Shown here piece after piece: positions 16,854 to 24,961 of a stretch of DNA of 56,148 nucleotides. The stretch lies in contig DDQN01000080.1 in NCBI GenBank assembly GCA_002342685.1, positions 1 through 56,148 of the forward strand. The letters run 5' to 3'. Below the pieces are notes generated by a model. It saw only the letters and a list, made by a program, of their open reading frames with translations. It was not told the DNA's origin and searched no databases. Source of the stretch: Vibrio sp. UBA2441 (GTDB lineage Bacteria; Pseudomonadota; Gammaproteobacteria; Enterobacterales; Vibrionaceae). Position 1 is the stretch's first letter. Each line of letters opens with the position of its first letter. The position numbers and the translations under genes are program-made.

Positions 16854-17615
16854 ATGATTAAAATAGATACAGAAGCACTGAAACAGAGCTACAAAAAAAT
16901 TCTTTCTCAAGTTGATGCAGAGCAATATACGTTCGATGAGGATAAGTACTCCGGTGTGTTTTTATCTTATCCGTTTGGCGCCTACGCCACAGCCAAAGTG
17001 AAGGTGATGATAGTCGGCAGAGAAACCGCTGGATGGAATACCAATAACGGAAAAAACACAGTAAAGCGCATTATTGAGAAAAATCAAAATAATCAAATAG
17101 ATGAGGTTATCGAAGAGTCATTTTCAAGATATTCCTGGCACTTGAAAGATAAAGCCAATGGTAAAGTGAGAACGAAGCACCGAAGCCATTTTAAAAGGTA
17201 CCTTACTAACGTTGCTAAGCAGCTGGACGTAGACCCCGAGGGCATTGTATACGCGAACTTATTTGCCTGGGATTACAACGGTAAATCACCACTAGGCAGA
17301 CCGGAGAACGAGCTGGAAAAAGTAACAGAAGTTTCTATGGAATTGCTGGCCGAGCAGATCCGTTTATACCAGCCCGAGCACATTATTTTTGCTACTGGTG
17401 TTAACAAGGTGGATCCTGTCATCAAAAAGCTGTTTGAAACGCATTTTGCCGGTTATGAAACCGTCGACGTAGACCCCAAAAAACTGTGGCAGTTTAACGC
17501 CGCCGGAGCCAAGTGCTATCGAGTCGCTCACCCTAGAGCGCTTTCCAATGGTCACCCTGAACGCAGGCAGAAAGTGATCGACTTAATTAGGCATTCACAT
17601 GGTTCTGAAACATGA
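16854..17615 (+). CDS. Unknown protein with uracil-DNA-glycosylase-like features
   Basis: This is a 253-aa soluble protein I cannot name with certainty. Its plan resembles the UDG superfamily: VMIVGRETAGW near residue 45, VYANLFAWDYNGKSP near 130, HIIFATG near 180 and a C-terminal VAHPRALSNGHP, comparable to the family's glycosylase motifs. The canonical motif-1 residues are not evident, so this is a fold-level guess. It could be a repair enzyme or a distant member of that fold with another job. It lacks a clear ribosome site and stands alone. Confidence 0.6.
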   Translation: MIKIDTEALKQSYKKILSQVDAEQYTFDEDKYSGVFLSYPFGAYATAKVKVMIVGRETAGWNTNNGKNTVKRIIEKNQNNQIDEVIEESFSRYSWHLKDKANGKVRTKHRSHFKRYLTNVAKQLDVDPEGIVYANLFAWDYNGKSPLGRPENELEKVTEVSMELLAEQIRLYQPEHIIFATGVNKVDPVIKKLFETHFAGYETVDVDPKKLWQFNAAGAKCYRVAHPRALSNGHPERRQKVIDLIRHSHGSET

Positions 17616-18231
17616 ACACAGTGATGTTTGTTGAGGCTAATCATGTCACACAACTTTTATTATCGTAATAGAAGCGTTTCACTAGTTTGTCATTTTACTT
17701 ATTCGCCACATTCAAAACCCCGGCAGAAATGCCGGGTATTTTTTTCGCTTGTCATCATCATATTAACTAGTGTGTTAAGAACACTTCTTCTGACTCTGTT
17801 TTCTGCAGGCCCAGAGTACCGCCTAAGCTCCGTCTTACAATAGCGACTTTGGTCAATACTGAATTCGACTTCTGTGAATTTTTGCTTCAATTTTTCTTTA
17901 ATATACCCTATTGAGTATTTTCACACCGACTAATACTTAGTTAATCTATAATGCTGATTTATATATGTATTGGCCAATTATTAATGGGAACTTATCGTAA
18001 GTCTTACTGCTCAGTAACTGAACATTCTCAACATTTTCAGAAAGTCAAAGATAGCTACCAAAGTTTGCTTTGGCGTTTTGCATTTATTTTACCTACGTCT
18101 TGTGCAGATCGGCTGTAAGAACAATGAAAATCCACTACTCGTGGTCGGTAAAACCTTTTCTCACAGGGACTACCGTACAAATTCCTAAAGATTTTTAGCT
18201 AAGAATTCTCAGGTAACAAGGGGAGATTACC
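17616..18231. other. 616-bp gene-free stretch
   Basis: No convincing gene is seen here. It contains copy B of the dispersed hairpin (17707-17742) and a small CCAAAG/CTTTGG hairpin (18058-18073). The promoter and ribosome site (GGGGAG) of the OmpA-domain operon lie at the right edge. Confidence 0.6.
17707..17742 (+). terminator. Terminator-like hairpin, dispersed repeat copy B
   Basis: CCCGGCA (17719-17725) pairs with TGCCGGG (17730-17736), followed by TATTTTTTT. The lead CACATTCAAAACCCC is the same as in copy A at 5.05 kb. It would end transcription of the UDG-like gene. Confidence 0.75.
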
Positions 18232-19734
18232 GTGAATACAAAAAAAGCAGCAGTTGCAGCAGCAGTCAGTGTCGTTTTAGCGACCTCGGGTTGCGCGGAG
18301 CTCAAATACGCTGACTGGTCAGATATGGGGGCGTGCGCTCTTGGTGGCGTTGTGGGTACTATTGGTGGTGCAGTGGTCGGAGGCGTCCTTAGCGGAGGTG
18401 ATACTAACTATATGGTTGGCGGTGCGGTCGCTGGTGCCCTCGCTGGGTGTGGCATCAACACCTATCTAAAGTTGCGTGAAAAACGGATTGCAGCAGAAGC
18501 CAAGGAAGTGGGTTTTGACGCTGAGTTTGAACGTATATCTATGGATGATGAAGCCAACACAACCTTCTCACTCGATTCTACCGATGATGTCGTCGCCTCA
18601 CAGGTTACGATATCTTCGGATCAGCCATTGTTTGCGTCAGGAAAACATACGATTACCAATCCAGAGCAATTGCAGAAGCTTAATGACTTTATTGGTATTT
18701 ACCTTAACAACATGGATGCTGATTCCCAGATTTATATTGTAGGTCACACGGATTCATCGGGTTCAGCCAAATATAACCAGAAGCTATCTGAAAAACGTGC
18801 CATGTTCATTGCACGGCAGTTTGTAGCCGTAGGTTTTGATGTGAACCGTCTGTTCTTGGAAGGGGTTGGTGAGTCTCAACCTGTCGCTGACAACACGACT
18901 GAAGTCGGAAAGGCGAAGAATCGCCGCTTTGAAATTATTGATGTCATGAAAGTGGCAAGTTTAGAGGAAGGCAAGCGCTTAGACAATATCATGGCTATTT
19001 CCGCGGCTAAGAAGCGTCGATTGCAGAATGTGGTAGTACACGCGCCAGAAAAAACCGGTATCGTATCTACGCATGTCAGCGATAAGCCGATCAGCACACC
19101 AGTGATAAAACCCAAGAAGAGCGTAAAACCTGTCAAAGACAGAAGTAGTCTTAAGCTTGCTGGTATACCGGCTGACCAATACGATGTGGATTTTATCACG
19201 ATGCTCGGCGTGCCAGAAAGATCGGGGTTCTTTATCAAGAAGGCTGCTGCGTCGATGGTATTAACGCGATGCGTGGACTCTCAACCGGTAACACCTTCAA
19301 GCGTGATTGCGTTAGGGAATGTAGGTGATGGTTCATACCACCACAAGACGAGTGAAATGTTCCCAGGACTTAACGGCGGCACCTGGCACAGTACGATACC
19401 AGAGCACAATACTTATGTAGCCCTGAGTAAAACCGCGGTACTGAAGAATACCTATCAATCAGTGAGCGATGGTGTATTGCGTATCTATCCAAACTATTCG
19501 GCTTCGAGTAAAAAAAAGTATGCGTATGACATGCAGGTCGAAAGCTATGAAGGCAAGGATTCGTTCCTACTTCGCATGTATCCGAAGTCTAAATCTCGTA
19601 AGGTACCGGATTTTACTTGCGCCGATTTCATCTTCGATAAGACGGCCAAAAATAAAACCAAGCTCACGAACCTATATTACACCTCAAATAATCAGAAATT
19701 TGTTCGAGACATGACCCTCGAAGTACTTAGATAA
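18232..19734 (+). CDS. OmpA-domain lipoprotein with glycine zipper
   Basis: The 500-aa protein starts at a GTG with GGGAG 6 bases upstream. A signal peptide ends in a lipobox-like ATSGC. Residues about 35-85 form a Gly-rich zipper (GGVVGTIGGAVVGGVLSGG, then GGAVAGALAG). Residues about 125-240 are an OmpA C-terminal domain that binds peptidoglycan, with GHTDSSGSAKYNQKLSEKRA and KNRRFEI carrying the expected Asp and Arg. The last 230 residues are unfamiliar. It should sit in the periplasm bound to the cell wall. It leads a three-gene operon; the next gene starts 15 bp on. Confidence 0.85.
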   Translation: MNTKKAAVAAAVSVVLATSGCAELKYADWSDMGACALGGVVGTIGGAVVGGVLSGGDTNYMVGGAVAGALAGCGINTYLKLREKRIAAEAKEVGFDAEFERISMDDEANTTFSLDSTDDVVASQVTISSDQPLFASGKHTITNPEQLQKLNDFIGIYLNNMDADSQIYIVGHTDSSGSAKYNQKLSEKRAMFIARQFVAVGFDVNRLFLEGVGESQPVADNTTEVGKAKNRRFEIIDVMKVASLEEGKRLDNIMAISAAKKRRLQNVVVHAPEKTGIVSTHVSDKPISTPVIKPKKSVKPVKDRSSLKLAGIPADQYDVDFITMLGVPERSGFFIKKAAASMVLTRCVDSQPVTPSSVIALGNVGDGSYHHKTSEMFPGLNGGTWHSTIPEHNTYVALSKTAVLKNTYQSVSDGVLRIYPNYSASSKKKYAYDMQVESYEGKDSFLLRMYPKSKSRKVPDFTCADFIFDKTAKNKTKLTNLYYTSNNQKFVRDMTLEVLR

Positions 19735-19749
19735 CAGGAAGTTGAACCA

Positions 19750-21396
19750 ATGGAACTTTTAAATAGCATACCAGTGCTGTACTTGCGTATCATTGTAGCG
19801 CTTATTGCCACCATGATTGCTGCCATCATTTATTATAAGAATCGTGACGCCATTGATTTGTGGCGACTAGACCGCCGATACAATGGTTTCTTCCCTAAAA
19901 CGAAACGCCTAGCGAAAAACGACAGTACGACGGGCGTAGCTATTGAAGGCGAGTTTCCTGATACCGACCCAAGAGCACGTTGGTTTCACAGTGAAGCTCA
20001 AGTTTGTCAGGATTTCAAACCACACTACAAGCGTATTTCGAAGGACTCGAACTACTATAATGATTGCAAGAGCTACCTAAACCTTGTCGGAGAAAGCGGG
20101 CGTCGTCCGCTTAGTGCTCTGATGACCTTTGGCTTGTTGGTGATTTTGGGTCTTGAAGCATGGGGCTTCAGTTACACCATGGCGCAATACCTGGACCTTT
20201 CCGCCAGTGAAAACACTCGTGTGATAATGGCTTATTTAATCGCAATCATGTTTGCGGTGTGTTTGGCGTTCATGACCCACTTGATGGGGCATGAAATTCA
20301 TAAAAACCGACTGATAGGAAAGGTGAGAGCGAACTGGCAAGCGTCAACAGGTGACGCGAAAAAGTCGGTATTAACGCAACAGATTGGTGAAAAAGTGGGC
20401 ACAATTCAGGGTGCGTCTGATCTGAATGAACCACCATATCAACGTATGTTGAACCGAATCAATGCAAGCAAAGCCCACAAAAGTTGGATAATCACCACTT
20501 GGACAATCATATTGATTCTGACCATTGCGGTCGGCTTGACCTTTGTGCGACTCAAGACACTTGAACTGGCTCAAAGCTTTGATAGTAATTGTGGCTCAGC
20601 AGGCCAAGTGACAGATGATTTTCCGGTTTATGGTTCGGGTAACCTTGATGACTTGTATGCTCAAGCAGGGACGACCGATACTGGAATGCCATTGCCAGCT
20701 GAAGTAGCTCAAGACAACGCAGCTAAAAATGAGCGAGTCGAGAATGAAATTTGTCAGGCAACGGCTCAAGGGTCGTGGGCAACTTTTGGCTTAATGGCGA
20801 TATTCTTTTTAGTATTACAGGCTTTTGCGACGTGGGTTAGTACTGCTTTTGGGTTTGCAGGAAAAGAGTCTCGCCTTGCTTACATTCATACCCATAAATT
20901 CAAGACAATTGGTGAATTTAATACCCATTACACTAACCTTGAGCGGGAAATCGCAGATCGAGCACAGAGAACCTTAACCTCATTGCAAACACGCATGGCA
21001 GAGGTGCTACCACAAATCGCCAACAGTGATGAAGTGCAGCGTTTGATCACTATTTCAAGTGCTCGAACATTCTACGAATTTATTAACCAAGATGATCGTA
21101 AAGAGCGCGCAAATGCTCTTGCAGCAAAAGAGAACAATGCACCGATTCTTCGTACAACTCCAGCAACGTCTGTAGCGAAGACTCCGACCGTGAGTGATCA
21201 GCCTGGAATAGTAGAACCAAAGCTAGTAGTGGTAGCCGCCCCAGTTAAACAAGCTTTAACTGATGAAGAGCTGAAGGCTCAACTGTTAGCAGAAATGCAG
21301 GCAGAGCAACAGGAGGCCGTAGAGACGGAAGAAGAACGTAAGAAACGTCTTCTCGCTGAACTGGTTGCCGAAGGTAAGATCTCTACCCAGCCATAA
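19750..21396 (+). CDS. Unknown five-TM inner-membrane protein with coiled-coil tail
   Basis: I do not recognise this 548-aa protein. Hydrophobic segments lie at about 8-28, 122-147, 157-179, 246-266 and 343-369. A loop of about 75 residues with two Cys lies between the last two (267-342), probably periplasmic, and a long C-terminal region (370-548) is charged, Pro-rich in its middle and ends in a Glu/Lys coiled coil. The ATG follows AGGAAG. It is sandwiched between a peptidoglycan-binding lipoprotein and a secreted VWA-like protein, which suggests an envelope-spanning complex with a cytoplasmic platform. It is not MotA/ExbB by eye. Confidence 0.75.
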   Translation: MELLNSIPVLYLRIIVALIATMIAAIIYYKNRDAIDLWRLDRRYNGFFPKTKRLAKNDSTTGVAIEGEFPDTDPRARWFHSEAQVCQDFKPHYKRISKDSNYYNDCKSYLNLVGESGRRPLSALMTFGLLVILGLEAWGFSYTMAQYLDLSASENTRVIMAYLIAIMFAVCLAFMTHLMGHEIHKNRLIGKVRANWQASTGDAKKSVLTQQIGEKVGTIQGASDLNEPPYQRMLNRINASKAHKSWIITTWTIILILTIAVGLTFVRLKTLELAQSFDSNCGSAGQVTDDFPVYGSGNLDDLYAQAGTTDTGMPLPAEVAQDNAAKNERVENEICQATAQGSWATFGLMAIFFLVLQAFATWVSTAFGFAGKESRLAYIHTHKFKTIGEFNTHYTNLEREIADRAQRTLTSLQTRMAEVLPQIANSDEVQRLITISSARTFYEFINQDDRKERANALAAKENNAPILRTTPATSVAKTPTVSDQPGIVEPKLVVVAAPVKQALTDEELKAQLLAEMQAEQQEAVETEEERKKRLLAELVAEGKISTQP

Positions 21397-21459
21397 AGCC
21401 CAACGCAAGCCCCTTTCAGGGGCTTGTTCAAAGCATTCTAACATTATTCAGGAATCGAT

Positions 21460-22299
21460 ATGATTAAGACAATATCCAGTGCTGCAACATTATTAGCTGT
21501 AGTGCTAGGTTCATCCTCTGCGTATGCCAGCAATCAACGAAATGACATTATCTCTTGCTACGATTATGCGAAAGTATCAGAGCATCGTGTAGACAAGCCT
21601 GAAGCTGAGTTGTTTATCTTAGTTGATCAAACTGTTCGTCTTGATGTGCCACTTAAAAAGGCGGTGCACCAGCAAGTTCCCAACTTTGCTAAACCGGGCA
21701 ACAAAGTGACTGTTGTGACCTTTTCAGCGCTTGCCGCAGGTAAGTACACCAACATCACATTTGAGGGGAAATTCGATCACCCAATGAATACCTCAGTGCG
21801 AAATTCATTGGGGCGTCAACACTTGCAAAAGTTTGACAACTGCATGAAGAAGCAAGGGCAAGCCATTAATCTTTTAAACGTGAAGCTTAAAAACTCGTTC
21901 AATGATGGTGAGCAGTCATTCCCACGTACCGAGTTGGTGGGGTCGCTTCTGAATGTTTCTACGGAAGTAGTGGCTCAATCTACGGCTAATCGTAAGATTC
22001 TGCTCGTGGTCTCTGACATGCTGGAAAACTCTGAAACGTTGTCATTCTACTCAAAAGGTCGAGTACGCACACTTAACGCCGATGAAGCTTATTCAAAAAT
22101 TAAATCGGCAGGTTTTTCTGGTGATCTGGCGGGGACGGAAGTTTATGTCGTCGGGGCTGGGTTTATTCATGGTGCTAAGAACTACTCATCTCAAAAGTCA
22201 GTAAATGAGCTTGAGCGCTTCTGGCGTAAAGTCATCGCCGAAAACAACGGCAAAATTGTCCAGTTCGGAAAGCCTCAACTGCTCAGTAATATTCGATAG
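21460..22299 (+). CDS. Exported VWA-like protein
   Basis: The 279-aa protein has a cleavable signal peptide (ends SSSAYAS). The mature part resembles a von Willebrand A fold: a hydrophobic strand then acidic turn (AELFILVDQTVRLD, replacing the usual DxSxS), PGNKVTVVTFSA, a long insertion with one Cys, KILLVVSDMLENS and AGTEVYVVGAGF. The MIDAS metal site looks degenerate, so it may bind a protein partner without metal. It is the last gene of the OmpA/TM/VWA operon (63-bp gap) and is followed by a strong terminator. Confidence 0.75.
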   Translation: MIKTISSAATLLAVVLGSSSAYASNQRNDIISCYDYAKVSEHRVDKPEAELFILVDQTVRLDVPLKKAVHQQVPNFAKPGNKVTVVTFSALAAGKYTNITFEGKFDHPMNTSVRNSLGRQHLQKFDNCMKKQGQAINLLNVKLKNSFNDGEQSFPRTELVGSLLNVSTEVVAQSTANRKILLVVSDMLENSETLSFYSKGRVRTLNADEAYSKIKSAGFSGDLAGTEVYVVGAGFIHGAKNYSSQKSVNELERFWRKVIAENNGKIVQFGKPQLLSNIR

Positions 22300-22340
22300 A
22301 CTTCAATATTTTCCAGTACCAATTGTGAGCCCTCACTCAA

Positions 22341-22440
22341 CATCTTCCAAACCCCGGCAGAAATGCCGGGGTTTTCTCGATTAAATACCCCAAAAACAAC
22401 TCACGATCAAGTCCGTTTAATTTCAATCAGTTTCCGCTAT
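22341..22440. repeat. Dispersed intergenic repeat, copy C
   Basis: Terminator hairpin followed by AACAACTCAC and ending in ATCAGTTTCCGCTAT (22426-22440), the same order as copy A at 5041-5185. Here the interval between the hairpin and the terminal motif is shorter. Confidence 0.55.
22349..22375 (+). terminator. Terminator of the OmpA/TM/VWA operon
   Basis: AAACCCCGGCA (22349-22359) pairs perfectly with TGCCGGGGTTT (22364-22374) across a 4-base loop, followed by more T. Confidence 0.85.
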
Positions 22441-22505
22441 GGCGCTGTGCCGTTCATCAAAAGTAATAACATAGTAATAAGTAAGATTGTGAGTCTCTCC
22501 TTGAT

Positions 22506-23432
22506 TCACTCAATGAGCGTTTGTTGTATCTCTTGTTTAAGCCACTGAACAAGTCGCTTGTATCGTAACGTTTCTGCAAAACTCGGTTTACACACAAGCC
22601 AGTATTCTGATTTTGTATTTACCGGTTTTCCTATCTTTTGCAGAAAACCAGACTTGATATCTTGCTCAATAAGAAGCGTTCTACCCAGAGCAATCCCCAA
22701 GCCATTGATGGCTGCCTGGAGCATCAAATCAGCCCGGTCGAAGTGATGAGTGACAACTTGTGATAGCTCCTCAGAAAATTCATTGTCTCCAAAGTAACTC
22801 TTCCAATCAAAGTTTGTGCTGTCTCGCTCACCTACACGGTCAGTTAAAAGTGCAGCTTGGCCGCTATTTATTGCGGAGACCATATCGCCATTGAATGTTT
22901 GCATTAATGAAGTATTAACAACGGGCTGTAAAACACAACGGCTAAGGCGTTCAGCATGTAATCCTGGATATGGGCCAGCACCAAACCTAATAGAGGCATC
23001 AATATTGTCATGTTCAAAGTTCACATGTTCATCACTCACATTCAGTGAAATGTCTAGGTCGAAAGCACTTGCGTTATTTAGGATAGGGATAAGCCACTTC
23101 ATCGCTAAGGATGAAGACAAAGAGAGCCTTGTTTGCTCGGTTGAGTTAAGTTGCTCAAGTGCATTTAATGCACTGGGCCAGATAGATTCCGATTCAACCG
23201 CAGCGTGGCATAATATTGATCCAGCACGAGTCGGAATGAGTTTTCGTGTTGTACGTTCAAAGAGGGTGACACCTAGTACATCTTCTAAAGATCGGACTCT
23301 GTGACTTACCGCGGATTGCTGGACATTAAGCTTTTCCGCCGCTTTGGTAAAACTCATCTCTTGCCCAATAGCCGCTAGCATGGGCGCAGATTGACTGAGC
23401 CGTATCAAAAGCTTCTCTTGCTGTTTATTCAT
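22506..23432 (-). CDS. LysR family transcriptional regulator (GcvA-like)
   Basis: This is a 308-aa LysR protein. The N-terminal HTH (SFTKAAEKLNVQQSAVSHRVRSLEDVLGVTLFERTTRKL) covers about residues 25-65 and the ligand-binding domain follows. It has a slightly extended N-terminus and the DASIRFGAGPYPGLHAERL motif typical of GcvA/AmpR-like members. It is divergent from the PhzF gene over a 90-bp gap, the classic arrangement for control of that neighbour and of itself. Confidence 0.93.
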   Translation of the reverse strand: MNKQQEKLLIRLSQSAPMLAAIGQEMSFTKAAEKLNVQQSAVSHRVRSLEDVLGVTLFERTTRKLIPTRAGSILCHAAVESESIWPSALNALEQLNSTEQTRLSLSSSLAMKWLIPILNNASAFDLDISLNVSDEHVNFEHDNIDASIRFGAGPYPGLHAERLSRCVLQPVVNTSLMQTFNGDMVSAINSGQAALLTDRVGERDSTNFDWKSYFGDNEFSEELSQVVTHHFDRADLMLQAAINGLGIALGRTLLIEQDIKSGFLQKIGKPVNTKSEYWLVCKPSFAETLRYKRLVQWLKQEIQQTLIE

Positions 23433-23522
23433 GAAATCAACTCATGTGTTTATGAGTGTCTATTGTAGTTTGATAAAACTAATATTTCTAATAATACGAA
23501 ACTGCAGAGTAAGGAAATAGAT

Positions 23523-24425
23523 ATGAACACTGGAAAACGACATGTAAGAGCACAGATAGTGAATGGCTTTGTAACGAACTCGCAAGGTGGTAATCCTGCT
23601 GGAATCGTACTTAATGCAGATGAGTATAATGAAGCCGATATGCTAAAAATTGCCCAGCGTGTCGGCTTGTCAGAAACGGCATTTGTATCTGAATCGAGCA
23701 CAGAGGCGTTTAAGTTGGATTTTTTTACCCCGAACCGCCGGATCGCCCACTGTGGGCACGCCACTATTGCTACCTTTTCTTATTTAGCCGAGATGGGGCT
23801 CGTTAATGAGGGCAATTCGAGTAAAGAGACGGTTGATGGTCCAAGAAAAATCATCATCAAGGATGGAGCTGCATATATGGAACAGTTAGCACCACAATAC
23901 TCTCAATCGAGTGGGTGGTTAACCAAGGGGGTAACGACTGATGATATTCTTTCATCATTAAATATCAGCGAAAACAAACTACACCATGATGCTCCTATAA
24001 CATTGGTTAATACCGGAAATAGTTTCATAATTGTTGGAGTGGAAAGTGGTGAAGTTCTTAAAAGTATTAGGCCCAATTTCGAAGCAATCTCAGCTATCAG
24101 TGATAAGTTAGACTTGATAGGCTATTACGTATTCACGGTTGATAGTTCGGCAACAGATCATGATGCGACTACACGAATGTTTGCTCCCAGGTTCGCGATT
24201 GAAGAAGAATCAGCCACTGGAATGGCCGCAGGCCCATTAGCATGTTACCTACGTGATTACCTGAACATCAATAAACAAACACTTCATATTGAGCAAGGAA
24301 CTTATATGAAACCTGCGTCAACAAGCCTTATATCCGTTGATCTGAATTCAGTCGAAGGTGAAGTTGTGGGCTTAATGGCGGGTGGATATGGGAAGGTAAT
24401 GCGTAGCTTAGACATTTATATTTAA
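23523..24425 (+). CDS. PhzF family isomerase/epimerase
   Basis: The 300-aa protein has the PhzF/diaminopimelate-epimerase-like fold: start motif VNGFVTNSQGGNPAGIVLNAD, the catalytic Glu region GLSETAFVSES, RIAHCGHATIATFSYL and the C-terminal EEESATGMAAGPLACYL. Members isomerise small acids (PhzF itself acts on trans-2,3-dihydro-3-hydroxyanthranilate). No phenazine genes are here, so the substrate is unknown. The ATG has AAGGA upstream. Likely regulated by the divergent LysR gene. Confidence 0.92.
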   Translation: MNTGKRHVRAQIVNGFVTNSQGGNPAGIVLNADEYNEADMLKIAQRVGLSETAFVSESSTEAFKLDFFTPNRRIAHCGHATIATFSYLAEMGLVNEGNSSKETVDGPRKIIIKDGAAYMEQLAPQYSQSSGWLTKGVTTDDILSSLNISENKLHHDAPITLVNTGNSFIIVGVESGEVLKSIRPNFEAISAISDKLDLIGYYVFTVDSSATDHDATTRMFAPRFAIEEESATGMAAGPLACYLRDYLNINKQTLHIEQGTYMKPASTSLISVDLNSVEGEVVGLMAGGYGKVMRSLDIYI

Positions 24426-24458
24426 AGTAAGGAAACCTGACCCCACAAACTTACGTAA

Positions 24459-24486
24459 AAAGCCCGAACCATAAAGTTCGGGCTTA
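24459..24486. terminator. Bidirectional terminator between phzF-like gene and PTS operon
   Basis: AAGCCCGAAC (24460-24469) pairs with GTTCGGGCTT (24476-24485), with A-run before and T/A after, so it can serve both converging genes. Confidence 0.85.
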
Positions 24487-24502
24487 AACTTGGTTTCTAT
24501 TT

Positions 24503-24961
24503 TTAGTATTGCTCTAAAATATTAAATATCTCATGGGCCGAATTTGACCTAATAATGCTTTCTACATCGTTGTCGTTTTGGAACAGCTCCGACAGCTGCA
24601 TTATAGTTTCTATATGGCTATTTGAATCTATTGCCGCAAGCGTGATGGCTAAAAAAACACTACCATTATCTTCCGACTCAAAATCGACGCCGTGTTTAAA
24701 TACCGTAAGTTGTAAGCCCATTTCAGTTACGCCGTCTTCAGGTCGTGCATGAGGCATAGCAATTTTCGGGGCTAATACATAGTATGGTCCAAGTTCTTTG
24801 TGAGACTTCTTAATTGCATTGCTATAACTTGTTGATATTTTTCCTTTTTTTATAAGGGTTGCGCAACAAAGGTCTATCGCGCTATCCACTGACATATCAC
24901 CTTCTTCTATGACGATACCATCAAGACCTATCAATTCAGACAGGCTCACGATACTGCCCAT
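24503..24961 (-). CDS. PTS EIIA component, ascorbate/mannitol-type
   Basis: The 152-aa EIIA carries the active-site histidine in APKIAMPHARPEDGV (His71), which accepts phosphate from HPr. Residues 90-130 show the usual NSHIETIMQLSELFQ helix. It overlaps the EIIC gene by 16 bp and is the last gene of the B-C-A operon. It resembles UlaC/SgaA, but the sugar cannot be told from sequence alone. Confidence 0.9.
   Translation of the reverse strand: MGSIVSLSELIGLDGIVIEEGDMSVDSAIDLCCATLIKKGKISTSYSNAIKKSHKELGPYYVLAPKIAMPHARPEDGVTEMGLQLTVFKHGVDFESEDNGSVFLAITLAAIDSNSHIETIMQLSELFQNDNDVESIIRSNSAHEIFNILEQY

Noticed and set aside
18232..22299. Possible Zorya-type defence system because of an OmpA-domain gene beside a TM protein
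   Set aside because: No MotA-like proton channel signature, and no ZorC/ZorD helicase or nuclease; the third gene is an exported VWA-like protein.
5041..22440. CRISPR or integron attC array from the repeated hairpins
   Set aside because: Only three dispersed copies at 5-13 kb spacing, no regular spacers, no integrase, and each is a plausible terminator.
22506..24425. Phenazine biosynthesis because of the PhzF-like gene
   Set aside because: No other phz genes; PhzF family members are common isomerases with other substrates.
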